A stretch of DNA of 64,000 nucleotides from Rhodococcus sp. NBC_00297 (GTDB lineage Bacteria > Actinomycetota > Actinomycetes > Mycobacteriales > Mycobacteriaceae): NCBI RefSeq assembly GCF_036173065.1, contig NZ_CP108041.1, positions 62,001-126,000 on the forward strand. Reading direction: 5' to 3'. The notes under the pieces are model-generated. The model had not been told where the DNA came from. It did not search any database and worked only from the letters and a program-made list of their open reading frames with translations. Positions 1-11,076 of this stretch are shown here, piece by piece (position 1 is the stretch's first letter; every line of letters starts with the position of its first letter). Made by a program: the position numbers and the translations under genes.

Positions 1-2288
1 CCTTCGTCGTCGCCACCGCGTTGTTCCTCGTCGTGGCCGCGCCGATCGAGCACCGGATGGGTACCCGGCGCTTCGCGGTCGCCGTCCTGGTGACCCAGGT
101 GGGCGGCTCGCTGCTGGGTCTCGCGCTGGCCGCTCTCGGGCAGTTGCTCGACGAGGGGTGGGGCTTCCAGCTCCATCTCGGTGTCACCTCGGGCCCCACG
201 GCCTGGATCCTCGGCACGCTGATGGTGGCCAGCGCGAACATGGGAACGCTCTGGCGTCGGCGGGTGCGGGTGGGCCTCGTGGCGCTGACCGTCGTGATGG
301 CCCTGTTCGGTGGCCATCTCGCCGACATCACCGCGCTCGGCTCGGTCGTGGTCGGCGCAGTGGCGGGTCCGTTGATCGTCGGACGATCCTCTCGCGCGAC
401 CCATCTCGCCGGTACTCGCCGCGAGGGTCGGGTGCTGGTGGCCCTCATCGTCGCGGCGTCCGCGATCGGCCCGATGATCGCTGCCTTCTCGCCCAATGCG
501 GTGGGCCCGTTCGCCGTGCTGCGCGAACTGTTCCGCAGCCAGGAGTGGACGCTCGACGAGGTGAACCTGGTCTGTGGTGCAGATCCGGGGTCCACCGACT
601 GCCGACGCGGGCTGCTCGATCTCCGACTCGGTGGCGTGGGACCGGTGCTGGCCAGCGTCATGCCCTCGGTCTATCTGCTGGTCCTCAGCGACGGACTGCG
701 CCGCGGGCGTCGGTTCGCCTGGATCGGTGCGATGGTCTCGCAGGTCGTGCTCCTGGCCCTGGCGCTCGCCAACTACTTGATCCGCTTCGCCGATCTGGAC
801 AACGGCGACACGCTGTTCTACGGCGTCGCAGATCCGACGCTCTACCGCACCGCCGTCCCCTTCGTCGTCCCCCTGGCGGTCATGGCACTGCTGGTGGTCA
901 CGCGCACGAACTTCGACGTGTCCGCGCCTGCCGGTACGTACACGCGACTGTGGGCCACCGTGGTCGGGGCCGGCGCGGTTCTCGCCGTTCTCTACGTCGC
1001 CGTCGGCGCGCTGATCCGGTCCGGCTTCGACGGCAGCCCGGGAGTGCTGACGCTGCTCGGCGACTTCCCGCAGCGGCTCGTGCCCCCGGTTCTGCTGCAG
1101 TGGTTCGACCCGCCCTTCCTGCCGACGAGCTGGCTCGCCACCGTGCTCTACGAATGGACGGGCATCGTGTTCTGGGCGGTGCTGGTCGTCGCGACCGCGG
1201 GATCGTTCGTGAGACCGGCGTACGGCGTGGAGACCGACGCCACCGAACGCGCCCGGGCGGTGCTGACGAGCAGCAGCGGCAGCGCCCTGTCCTGGATGAC
1301 GACGTGGCGCGGCAACCGGTACTGGTTCTCGCCCGACGGTCACAGTTATGTCGCGTTCCGGGTGATCTCGGGCATCGCCCTCACCACCGGCGATCCGGTG
1401 GGTCCGCCCGCGGACCGGGAGGCGGCCATCGTCGGCTTCTCCGAGTACGCCGCCGCGAACGGATGGTCGCCCTGCTTCTACTCGGTGACGCCGGACGTCG
1501 CGGCGATCACCGGCGCTCTGGGTTGGGAGAGCATCCAGGTGGGGGAGGAGACCGTGCTCCCGCTCGCGGATCTCGCCTTCACGGGCAAGAAGTTCCAGGA
1601 CGTCCGCACCGCGGTGAACCGGGCGAAGAAGGCCGGTGTCGAGGCCGAATGGATCTCGTTCCCGACGGCGCCGCTGGCGATCACGGACCAGATCACCGCG
1701 ATCTCCGAGGAATGGGTCGCCGACAAGGGCATGCCCGAGATGGGCTTCACGCTCGGCGGCCTGGACGAGGTCGACGATCCGCAGGTCCGGTGCCTCATCG
1801 CCGTGGACGAGCAGCGCACCGTGCACGGCATCACCTCGTGGATGCCGGTGTACCGCGACGGCGTCGTCGTGGGCTGGACCCTGGACTTCATGCGCCGTCG
1901 GTCCGAGGGCTTCCGGCCCGCGATGGAATTCCTCATCGCGTCCGCCGCACTGTCCCTGCAGGAGGAGGGCGCGCAGTTCCTCAGTCTGTCGGGAGCGCCG
2001 CTGGCCAAGGTGGGCGATCCGACCGAGGACACGGCGCAGACGTCGACACTCTCGGGGATGCTCGAGCGTCTGCTCGACGTCGTGGGCCGCACGCTCGAAC
2101 CGGTCTACGGCTTCCGGTCGTTGCTGGCGTTCAAGTCGAAGTTCCAGCCGGTGTACGAGCCGATGTACATGACGTTCCCCGATCCGGCTGCGCTACCGAG
2201 CATCGGCAACGCCATCGGACGGGCCTACCTGCCGGACGTGTCCTTCGGTCAGAGTGTCCGGCTCGTGAAGACGATGATCGACCGCTGA
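1..2288 (+). CDS. MprF-like membrane protein with C-terminal DUF2156 (lipid aminoacyl transferase) domain, 5' partial
   Basis: The frame is open from the window edge, so the true start lies upstream; the first in-frame start codon seen is TTG at 21. The first about 130 visible residues form several membrane helices that resemble a rhomboid-like fold. More helices follow up to about residue 400. The last about 320 residues resemble the DUF2156 catalytic half of phosphatidylglycerol lysyltransferase/MprF, including SPDGHSYVAFRV and the later GWTLDFMRRR. The family transfers an amino acid from aminoacyl-tRNA to membrane phospholipid, which lowers surface negative charge and gives cationic peptide resistance. 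The order (rhomboid-like membrane block, then transferase) differs from the flippase-transferase order of classical MprF. The gene is convergent with the iron ABC operon, with 3 bp between stops. The substrate amino acid is not deducible. Confidence 0.75.
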   Translation, partial: FVVATALFLVVAAPIEHRMGTRRFAVAVLVTQVGGSLLGLALAALGQLLDEGWGFQLHLGVTSGPTAWILGTLMVASANMGTLWRRRVRVGLVALTVVMALFGGHLADITALGSVVVGAVAGPLIVGRSSRATHLAGTRREGRVLVALIVAASAIGPMIAAFSPNAVGPFAVLRELFRSQEWTLDEVNLVCGADPGSTDCRRGLLDLRLGGVGPVLASVMPSVYLLVLSDGLRRGRRFAWIGAMVSQVVLLALALANYLIRFADLDNGDTLFYGVADPTLYRTAVPFVVPLAVMALLVVTRTNFDVSAPAGTYTRLWATVVGAGAVLAVLYVAVGALIRSGFDGSPGVLTLLGDFPQRLVPPVLLQWFDPPFLPTSWLATVLYEWTGIVFWAVLVVATAGSFVRPAYGVETDATERARAVLTSSSGSALSWMTTWRGNRYWFSPDGHSYVAFRVISGIALTTGDPVGPPADREAAIVGFSEYAAANGWSPCFYSVTPDVAAITGALGWESIQVGEETVLPLADLAFTGKKFQDVRTAVNRAKKAGVEAEWISFPTAPLAITDQITAISEEWVADKGMPEMGFTLGGLDEVDDPQVRCLIAVDEQRTVHGITSWMPVYRDGVVVGWTLDFMRRRSEGFRPAMEFLIASAALSLQEEGAQFLSLSGAPLAKVGDPTEDTAQTSTLSGMLERLLDVVGRTLEPVYGFRSLLAFKSKFQPVYEPMYMTFPDPAALPSIGNAIGRAYLPDVSFGQSVRLVKTMIDR

Positions 2289-2291
2289 CCG

Positions 2292-3145
<854 letters not shown>

Positions 3146-3149
<4 letters not shown>

Positions 3150-4243
3150 ACTGTCGCCTTTCGGTTGACTCGGACCAGCAGATAGAGGAGGAAGGGTCCG
3201 CCGAGGACGGACGTGACGATGCCGACGGGGAGCTCGACCGGCAGAATCGTGCGCGCCACCAGGTCGGACCCCACCACGGTGACGGCGCCGGTGAGGGCCG
3301 AGGCGATCAGCGGAGGCTCGGCGCACCGGGTCAGCCGCAGGGCGATCTGCGGCGCGGCGAGGGCCACGAATCCGATCGGGCCGGCGACGCTCGTGGCGAT
3401 GGCGGCCATCGCGACCGAGATGACGAGCAGGACGGCCTGGGACCGCTGCACGTCCACGCCCAGCGAGCGGGCGGTGTCCGGCCCGAGCCGCATGGCGGAC
3501 AGTCGGAACGACATGATCACCGAGCCCGCTCCGAGAACGACGACGGCGGCGGTGACGGGCCACACCTGCGACCACGTGGCGCCGGACAGCGTCCCGGTGA
3601 GCCACAGCTGGGCGCGGGTGACATCGGTGATGTCGGCATTGACCAACATCCAGCCGATCAGCGCGACCATCATGGCGTTGATCGCGATGCCCACGAGCAC
3701 CAGCCGCATGCCCTGCACTCCGCCCCGCCACGACAACAGGTACACCAGCGCTGCGGTGAGCAGCCCGCCGACGAGAGCGGCGAGGGTCACGCCGAGCGTG
3801 GCGAACAGGCCCACGGCCGTACTGGTGCCGCTCAGGACGATCAGCGAGATGGCGGCGACGCTCGCGCCGGACGTGATGCCGAGAATGTCCGGGCTCGCGA
3901 GTGAGTTGCGGGTGATCGACTGCATCAACGCGCCGGAGACGGCGAGCGCAGCTCCTACGAGCGCGCCCGTAAGGGCACGCGGCAGGCGGAGGTCCATGAC
4001 GACGAAACGCTCGATCCGCGAGCCGCCGCCCACCAACACGTTCACGACGTCCGGGATCGACAGCGGGTAGTCGCCGCGCCCGACGTTCAGACAGAACACG
4101 AGGAACAGCACGATCGCGAGGGCGAGGGTGACGAGCACCCTGGCGGGGCGACGCACCGTCGACAGCGGTCCCATGCGGAAGGCCGGGCGACCCGCCACCG
4201 ACGGCGCGGTGGCCGCGGAACGGACGGTCGGGTGGGCGGTCAC
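3146..4243 (-). CDS. FecCD-family ferric-siderophore permease
   Basis: A 365-residue polytopic membrane protein of the FecCD/BtuC family. It has about nine to ten hydrophobic helices and the family motifs RLPRALTGALVGAALAVSGA near residue 90 and GPIGFVALAAPQIALRL near residue 290, which contains the ATPase-coupling loop. It starts with an ATGA overlap with the preceding permease and ends with an ATGA overlap with the ATPase, so the three subunits are translationally coupled. The partner permease differs strongly from it, as expected for a heterodimeric channel such as FepD-FepG. The substrate-binding protein is not in this operon; a candidate lies at 21496-22485. Confidence 0.92.
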
Positions 4244-5739
4244 AGCGACACCAACGTCCGACGGCGTACCAGGGCGATGAAGAACGGCGCGCCGATCAGC
4301 GCGAGCACGATGCCGACCTGCAGTTCACCGGGCCGCACGACGACGCGACCGATGACGTCGGCGAGCACGAGCAGGACACCGCCCAGCGCGCCGGCGAACG
4401 GGAGCAGCCAGCGATAGTCCGGGCCGGTGATGGCACGCGCGATGTGGGGCACCACCAGTCCGACGAAGGCCACGGGCCCACACGCAGCGGTCGCCGCGCC
4501 GGTCAGAAGTGTGATGGCCACGATGCCGACGACGCGCGTGAGGGTGATGTTGGTGCCCAGTGAGCGGGCGACGTCGTCACCGAGGCTGATCGTGTTGAGG
4601 GCGGGCGTGCCCGCGACGGCGATGATCAGCCCGATGACGATGAACGGGAGCACGGTCCAGAAGATGTCCGGCCCGCGTCCCGAGACGGAGCCGACGACCC
4701 AGAACCGGTAGCTGTCGAGGGTGGTCTGATCGAGCAGCACCACCGCGTTGGTCATGGCCTGCAGGAAGAACGCGATCGCGGCTCCCGCGAGGGCCAACGA
4801 CAGCGGGTTGGCCCTCGCCCCGCCCAGAGACGCGGTACCGAACACGACGATGCTGGCCGCGGCAGCGCCGGCGAAGGCGAACCAGAGGTAGCCAAAGGGG
4901 GACGTGATGCCGAAGAGGTAGATCGCCATGACGACGAAGAAAGCGGCACCGGCGTTGAGGCCGAGCAACCCGGCATCGGCGAGCGGATTGCGGGTGTGGC
5001 CCTGGATCAGGGCGCCGGCGACGCCGAGTGCGATGCCCACGACGAGTCCGAGGATCGTGCGGGGGAGGCGTAGCGACCGGACGATCACGTCGGTGTCGGT
5101 CCCGGTGGCGGAGAACAGCGCATGGAAGATCTCGGCGAAGGTGAGCGGCCGCGCACCGACGGCCACGCTCATGAGCGCGACGAGCACGATGGCGGCGACG
5201 AGGATGATCAGTCCGGAGGTTCGGCGTCGACGGGTCGCTGCCGAGGAGGTGTCCGGAGCGACCGGTTCGAAGTCCTCCGCGACCGCGACGGTGAGCCGGA
5301 CCGTCTCGACACCGGGCTTCCGACGCAGCGTCAGAGCAGGTCGGACGCCCACCGCGTCACCGGTCTCGGCGTCCCGCAGCACGAGGGCGAACAGGGACTT
5401 TCCCACGCTCTGTCCGGCGCGACCGTCCCGGAACCCCCGGTTCCACACCAGCACACCCGCGGCCGCGAGCACCGCGATGACGCCGAAGACCGCGCGGTCG
5501 ACCTGGCCGCCGCCGTTGTCGTCGGCGAGCGATCGGACGACGACGAGGCCGAGCACGAGGGGGAGCAGGACGACACCGACGTCGACCGCCGAGGCTGCCG
5601 CGACGGTCACCCGGCCGGGCGCCCGCCGATCCGCGTCGGCGATCGAGTAGTCGCGATCGGGACGAACCGTGGTGCCGGGCTCGGGGAGGTCGTTCGGGCC
5701 GGGGTGAGATGCGAGAGGTCCGGACGCGGTGTCGGTCAC
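4240..5739 (-). CDS. FecCD-family permease with N-terminal RDD domain fusion
   Basis: A 499-residue protein in two parts. Residues about 32-135 resemble an RDD domain: two hydrophobic stretches, then GRAGQSVGKSLFALVLRD (about 106-123), which matches the 'GqslGKrllglrvvd' block of that family. Residues about 170-495 are a complete FecCD permease, with LRLPRTILGLVVGIALG and CGPVAFVGLVVPHIARA. I chose GTG at 5739 because a strong Shine-Dalgarno (gaggagga) sits 5-6 bases upstream. The longer ATG at 5775 would abut the iron box and leave almost no leader. The gene leads the uptake operon. The RDD domain is of unknown function and is not usual in FecCD subunits. Confidence 0.88.
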   Translation of the reverse strand: MTDTASGPLASHPGPNDLPEPGTTVRPDRDYSIADADRRAPGRVTVAAASAVDVGVVLLPLVLGLVVVRSLADDNGGGQVDRAVFGVIAVLAAAGVLVWNRGFRDGRAGQSVGKSLFALVLRDAETGDAVGVRPALTLRRKPGVETVRLTVAVAEDFEPVAPDTSSAATRRRRTSGLIILVAAIVLVALMSVAVGARPLTFAEIFHALFSATGTDTDVIVRSLRLPRTILGLVVGIALGVAGALIQGHTRNPLADAGLLGLNAGAAFFVVMAIYLFGITSPFGYLWFAFAGAAAASIVVFGTASLGGARANPLSLALAGAAIAFFLQAMTNAVVLLDQTTLDSYRFWVVGSVSGRGPDIFWTVLPFIVIGLIIAVAGTPALNTISLGDDVARSLGTNITLTRVVGIVAITLLTGAATAACGPVAFVGLVVPHIARAITGPDYRWLLPFAGALGGVLLVLADVIGRVVVRPGELQVGIVLALIGAPFFIALVRRRTLVSL

Positions 5740-5776
5740 GCGGTCCTCCTCGATCGGTGTGGTGGTGTCTCTCATG

Positions 5777-5795
5777 GAAGGTTACGCAAGCCTAA
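5777..5795 (-). promoter_or_regulatory. IdeR-type iron box for the ferric-siderophore ABC operon
   Basis: Read on the minus strand it is TTAGGCTTGCGTAACCTTC, which matches about 13 of 19 positions of the IdeR/DtxR consensus TTAGGTTAGGCTAACCTAA. It contains a TANNNT element (TAACCT) that would place a transcription start about 30 bases before the GTG at 5739. Position and neighbours fit iron-dependent repression. Confidence 0.7.
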
Positions 5796-5855
5796 GCAGT
5801 CGTGTGGCGGCGCGGTCTCGCGGTGATGCGAACCACACCCGGTTGTCTTCGATGT

Positions 5856-5874
5856 ATTGGTTAGGCTTACCTTA
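5856..5874 (+). promoter_or_regulatory. IdeR-type iron box for the FhuF-like gene
   Basis: ATTGGTTAGGCTTACCTTA matches about 15 of 19 positions of the IdeR/DtxR consensus, the best match in the window. It lies 73 bases before the ATG at 5948 and is divergent from the box at 5777-5795. The 172-base intergenic region therefore holds two separate iron operators. Confidence 0.8.
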
Positions 5875-5947
5875 TGACTCGACCGGTCGCCTCGACCGGT
5901 CGGTGCGTGTCACCGTCCGGGCACCTGCAGACGAGGAGTTCCATCCG

Positions 5948-6661
5948 ATGACAGTCACGATCGACACCGTCGTCTCACCGCACGATCGTCGAGCCGCGGT
6001 GTCCACCGCCTTCCGGCACACCATGACCGCTCTGCGACACCTCGATCCGGAGGCCCCCCGCGTGTACGCCGTCGCGGACATGGCCGAGCAGAGCAAGCGT
6101 CGCTGGTGGTCGTTCGCCACCGGGCTCGAGTCGGGCCGCTTCGAGGCCCTGCTGCGCCGGTCGTCGCTCGACCATCCGGACCCGCGTCGTGCGGTGGACC
6201 AGGTGGCGGCCGCACTCGTGCACGCGGTCGTGGGACGGTCGGCCGCGGCGTTCGTCGGATGTGGACGGGTGTGGGACCCCGGCCCCGAGAATCTCTGGAT
6301 CCATCTCGACAGCGACGTGGGCATCGACTGGGCGGGCGTGCGGGACACGGCGCTGCGCTCGGTGTCCGGCTCGGGCGCGACCGCGGGAACGGTGGTCATG
6401 CCGTGCGACGAGGCGCTCGCGGCCTGGACCGCGCATCGCGCTGCTCGCTCGCTCGAGGTCGCCGCGGCAGGGTTGTCCGCGCTCGGTCCTCTGGACGCCA
6501 CGCAGATGAGCCGCATCGTGGGCGAGTCGGTCCTCGGCGCCTCGGCACGAGTTCCGTTGCTGGGTGGCGTGTCTCGTGACGGCGGCTGGCGCAGGGGGCA
6601 GATGCTCCTCGATGCGTTCGTCGACGCGGGGTGGCGCGTTCGGTTACGGCGACCTGCGTGA
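5948..6661 (+). CDS. FhuF-like ferric-siderophore reductase-type protein lacking the C-terminal cysteines
   Basis: 237 residues, soluble, Ala-rich. The start is ATG 5948, preceded by gaggag at 5933-5938; the frame runs further upstream but through the iron box. The pattern of a central GPENLWIHLDSDVGIDW block and a late WTAHRA...VGESVLGA...RRGQMLLDAF block resembles actinobacterial FhuF/IucA-C-terminal-like iron reductases. I infer this from memory of the family, without an alignment. Those proteins normally end in a CC-x(n)-C [2Fe-2S] motif, and this one stops just before that point. The iron box upstream and divergence from siderophore permeases support a role in cytoplasmic iron release. 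It could instead be an unrelated iron-induced protein. Confidence 0.5.
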   Translation: MTVTIDTVVSPHDRRAAVSTAFRHTMTALRHLDPEAPRVYAVADMAEQSKRRWWSFATGLESGRFEALLRRSSLDHPDPRRAVDQVAAALVHAVVGRSAAAFVGCGRVWDPGPENLWIHLDSDVGIDWAGVRDTALRSVSGSGATAGTVVMPCDEALAAWTAHRAARSLEVAAAGLSALGPLDATQMSRIVGESVLGASARVPLLGGVSRDGGWRRGQMLLDAFVDAGWRVRLRRPA

Positions 6662-6686
6662 CTTAGGCAAGGCTATCCTGTATAGT
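6658..6686 (+). promoter_or_regulatory. Iron-box promoter downstream of the FhuF-like gene
   Basis: The -35 GTGACT (6658-6663) and -10 TATAGT (6681-6686) are separated by 17 bases. An IdeR-like box TTAGGCAAGGCTATCCTGT at 6663-6681 fills the spacer and matches about 14 of 19 consensus positions. The geometry is that of a promoter blocked by holo-IdeR. It overlaps the stop codon of the preceding gene and points to a non-coding stretch, not to an obvious iron gene. Confidence 0.6.
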
Positions 6687-6692
6687 TCGAGC

Positions 6693-6790
6693 CACACGAA
6701 CTTCGGATCGTGCCGACGTCCTGAGGGCTGCAGCGACGTCGGCGTCCGTGCCCCGGCGGGCCTCGCGACACACTGCGAGGCCCGCCGCTT
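6693..6790 (+). ncRNA. Candidate iron-regulated small RNA (about 100 nt)
   Basis: It would start about 7 bases after the -10 at 6681-6686. The stretch has no convincing ORF. It holds two strong consecutive hairpins: CCGACGTC (6713-6720) pairs with GACGTCGG (6735-6742), with an inner CTG/CAG; and a 12-bp perfect stem at 6755-6766/6775-6786 with an 8-base loop, suitable as an intrinsic terminator. A weaker GTTCG/CGAAC pair (6685-6689/6697-6701) straddles the start. Iron-repressed sRNAs such as mycobacterial MrsI are known, but homology is not claimed. Alternatives are a 3' UTR of the FhuF-like gene or a leader of the thioesterase gene. Confidence 0.45.
6755..6786 (+). terminator. Intrinsic terminator-like hairpin
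   Basis: A perfect 12-bp GC-rich stem (GGCGGGCCTCGC with its complement) has an 8-base loop. No U-tract follows, which is common for actinobacterial terminators. Confidence 0.6.
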
Positions 6791-6820
6791 CGTGTCCGTC
6801 CACGTGATTCACTGAACGCC

Positions 6821-7258
6821 ATGAACGATGTGTCACCGTCGGTGTCGGACGAACTTCGAGAGCAGCTGGACAGCGGTTTCGGGAAGGTGCTGGGTCTGCA
6901 GTTCCGCGAACTGGGGCCCGATCGGGTCACCGCGGAGTGGACCGTGCGCCCGGAGCTCTTGCAGCCGTTCGGGATCGTGCACGGCGGCGTGCACTGCGCC
7001 GTCGTCGAGTCGCTGGCGAGCACGGCGGGCGCCCTGTGGTTGGGGGATCGCGGCCACGTCGTCGGAGTCAACAACACCACCGATTTCATCCGCGCCGCCC
7101 GCGAGGGCGTGCTCTCCGCCGAGGCACTGCCCGTGCACCGCGGGCGGACCCAGCAGATCTGGACCGTCACCATCACCGATGCCGCGGACCGTCTCATCGC
7201 CCGCGGCCAGGTCCGACTGCAGAACATCGAGGACACGGGGCGGATCGGCGCGTCCTGA
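6821..7258 (+). CDS. PaaI-family hotdog-fold thioesterase
   Basis: 145 residues with the hotdog core of PaaI/YbgC-like acyl-CoA thioesterases: LQPFGIVHGGVHCAVVESLAS at about 46-66. The HGG segment and the acidic residue of VVE correspond to catalytic positions, and NNTTDFIRAAREG forms the central strand region. It hydrolyses acyl- or aryl-CoA thioesters in the cytoplasm; the substrate is unknown. The ATG at 6821 follows the hairpin at 6755-6786, so it is probably transcribed separately from the iron genes. The urease operon begins 81 bases downstream, without evidence of functional coupling. Confidence 0.88.
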   Translation: MNDVSPSVSDELREQLDSGFGKVLGLQFRELGPDRVTAEWTVRPELLQPFGIVHGGVHCAVVESLASTAGALWLGDRGHVVGVNNTTDFIRAAREGVLSAEALPVHRGRTQQIWTVTITDAADRLIARGQVRLQNIEDTGRIGAS

Positions 7259-7339
7259 CGCGCGTCCGGCGAGCGCGACGGCCGAGGTCGTGCCAGCATT
7301 GCCTGTCGCCGTCGTTCGCCGCGAAGGGAAGTGTCCCCC

Positions 7340-7642
7340 ATGAGATTGTCTCCGCACGAGCAGGAGAGGTTGCTGCTCAGCTACGCCGCGGAACTGGCGC
7401 GTCGCCGGCAGCAGCGCGGACTCCGGTTGAACCATCCGGAGGCGATCGCGCTGATCACCGACCACCTGCTCGAGGGCGCACGCGACGGGCGGTCCGTGGC
7501 GGAACTGATGTCGTCGGGCCGTGAGGTGCTGACCCGCGCCGACGTGATGGACGGCATCCCGGAGATGCTGCACGAGGTGCAGGTGGAGGCCACGTTCCCG
7601 GACGGCACCAAGCTCATCACCGTTCATGACCCGATCTCGTGA
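7340..7642 (+). CDS. ureA: Urease subunit gamma
   Basis: 100 residues, the normal length for UreA. It begins [13 protein letters not shown], and the family's [19 protein letters not shown] block and the C-terminal [15 protein letters not shown] are intact. I chose ATG 7340 over GTG 7331 because the family starts at MRLSP and a purine-rich aagggaag lies upstream. It is the small structural subunit of the nickel urease (urea to ammonia and carbamate). It is first in ureABCFGD, 10 bases before ureB. Confidence 0.97.
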   Translation: MRLSPHEQERLLLSYAAELARRRQQRGLRLNHPEAIALITDHLLEGARDGRSVAELMSSGREVLTRADVMDGIPEMLHEVQVEATFPDGTKLITVHDPIS

Positions 7643-7652
7643 AGGAGTGCGC

Positions 7653-7984
7653 ATGATTCCCGGAGAGATCATCACCGAGGACGGGTCGATCGAGCTCAAC
7701 GCCGGTCGTGCGTCGCTCACTCTCGACGTCGTGAACGACGGCGATCGGCCGGTGCAGGTGGGAAGTCACGTCCATCTCCCGCAGGCCAACGCCGCGCTGA
7801 CGTTCGATCGCGTCGCCGCGCACGGGAAGCGCCTCGACATCCCGGCGGGCACCGCGGTGCGGTTCGAACCGGGTATCGCTCAGGAGGTCGTGCTCGTCGA
7901 CATCGGCGGTCTCCGCGAGGTTCACGGCATCTCGCTCACCCCGCCCGGCGCACTGGACGACACGACACCCCGGGACGGTCACTG

Positions 7985-7985
<1 letters not shown>
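7653..7985 (+). CDS. ureB: Urease subunit beta
   Basis: 110 residues, starting [19 protein letters not shown], the conserved UreB N terminus. It also has [18 protein letters not shown] and [12 protein letters not shown], both typical. An aaggag-type ribosome site precedes ATG 7653; the in-frame start at 7626 inside ureA is not needed. The last base of its stop is the first base of the ureC ATG, so translation is coupled. It packs with UreA and UreC in the (alpha-beta-gamma)3 urease. Confidence 0.97.
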
Positions 7986-9705
<1,720 letters not shown>

Positions 9706-9706
<1 letters not shown>

Positions 9707-10368
9707 TGATGATTCCGCATTCCGGTGTCGGCCTCGCCACGTTGCTCACCCTCGCCGACTCACGGCTCCCGATCGGTGGGCACGTGCACTCGGGGGGAGT
9801 CGAGGAGGCGATCGCCGAGGGACTCGTCCGGGACCTGCCGACGCTCGAGGCGTATCTGCTGCGGCGTATGCGCATCAGCGGCGCCGTGGCGGCGTCGATC
9901 GCTGCCGCCGTGGCCGCCGGTGTCCTGCCCGCGGACGCCGCCGATCGCGAGACCGACGCCCGCACGCCGTCTCCTGCGGCTCGCGCCGCGTCCCGCGCCC
10001 AGGGGAGGGGATTGCGTCGCCTCGCCGAGACGGTGTGGCCGGACCAGGACTGGACGGCGGTCGGACGGCGCCCGCACCTGCCCGTCGTGGCGGGAGTCGT
10101 CGGTGCCGTCACCGGCGCGGGACCGTACGAGACGGCGTCCGTGCAGATCTACACGGCCATGACGGGCGCCGCCATCGCCGCCCAGCGACTTCTCGCGTTG
10201 GACCCGGGCGCCGTGGCGGGGTGCACCGTGGCGCTCGCGGCCGAGTGCGACCGGATCGCGGCCTCGGTCGCACGCGCGCTCCCGGCTCTGTCCGACGAAT
10301 CGGATCCGCTGCTGGACCACCTCGGCGAACGTCATGTCCGGCGCGAACGCCCCCTCTTCGTCTCCTGA
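9706..10368 (+). CDS. ureF: Urease accessory protein UreF
   Basis: 220 residues. The N-terminal [20 protein letters not shown] is the UreF signature, with helical Ala-rich sequence following and [20 protein letters not shown] near the end. UreF bridges UreD and UreG in the nickel-loading complex. The ATG at 9706 shares its A with the ureC stop (a second in-frame ATG at 9709 is possible). The protein is a little short but typical of actinobacterial UreF. ureG follows after 26 bases. Confidence 0.93.
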
Positions 10369-10394
10369 TCACCCCACAGAAAGAGAGAACACCC

Positions 10395-11075
10395 ATGCCT
10401 CCGCATCTCATCGACGGCGAGCCCCACTCCCACGCCCTGGACCGGCCCAAGCGCGTCCGCACACCCGGAGAAGCGCTGCGCGTGGGTATCGGCGGTCCCG
10501 TCGGATCCGGCAAGACCGCACTGGTGGCGGCGCTGTGCCGCCAGCTGCGCGAAGAACTGTCGCTGGCCGTGCTGACCAACGACATCTACACGACTGAGGA
10601 TGCCGACTTCCTGCGCCGTCACGCAGTTCTGCCGGACGAGCGCATCACGGCCGTGCAGACCGGCGGCTGCCCGCACACGGCGATCCGTGACGACATCACG
10701 GCGAACCTGGACGCCATCGACGACCTGGTCGACGCCAATCCGCCACTCGATCTGATCCTCGTCGAGTCGGGCGGCGACAACCTCACCGCGACCTTCTCGT
10801 CCGGGCTGATCGACGTGCAGATCTTCGTCGTGGACGTCGCCGGCGGTGACAAGGTGCCGCGCAAGGGCGGTCCCGGCGTGACGTTCTCGGATCTGCTCGT
10901 GATCAACAAGACCGATCTCGCCCCCATGGTGGGTGCCGACCTCACGGTCATGGAGAACGACGCGGTGCGGGTGCGTGAGGGTCGTCCCACCGCTCTGATC
11001 TCGCTCACGGAGGATCCTGCCGCGACGGTGGTGCTCACCTGGGTGCGCGAGCAGCTCGCTGCCGTCGCCGCCTGA
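10395..11075 (+). CDS. ureG: Urease accessory GTPase UreG
   Basis: 226 residues, a SIMIBI GTPase that delivers nickel during urease maturation. The P-loop GGPVGSGKT is at residues 33-41. Nickel-binding Cys-Pro-His occurs in [13 protein letters not shown], and the guanine-specificity NKTD is in [11 protein letters not shown]. The N terminus has two scattered His only, not the long His-rich tail of some UreG, which matters because ureE is absent. An agaaagagag ribosome site lies upstream of ATG 10395. Confidence 0.97.
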   Translation: MPPHLIDGEPHSHALDRPKRVRTPGEALRVGIGGPVGSGKTALVAALCRQLREELSLAVLTNDIYTTEDADFLRRHAVLPDERITAVQTGGCPHTAIRDDITANLDAIDDLVDANPPLDLILVESGGDNLTATFSSGLIDVQIFVVDVAGGDKVPRKGGPGVTFSDLLVINKTDLAPMVGADLTVMENDAVRVREGRPTALISLTEDPAATVVLTWVREQLAAVAA

Positions 11076-11076
11076 C

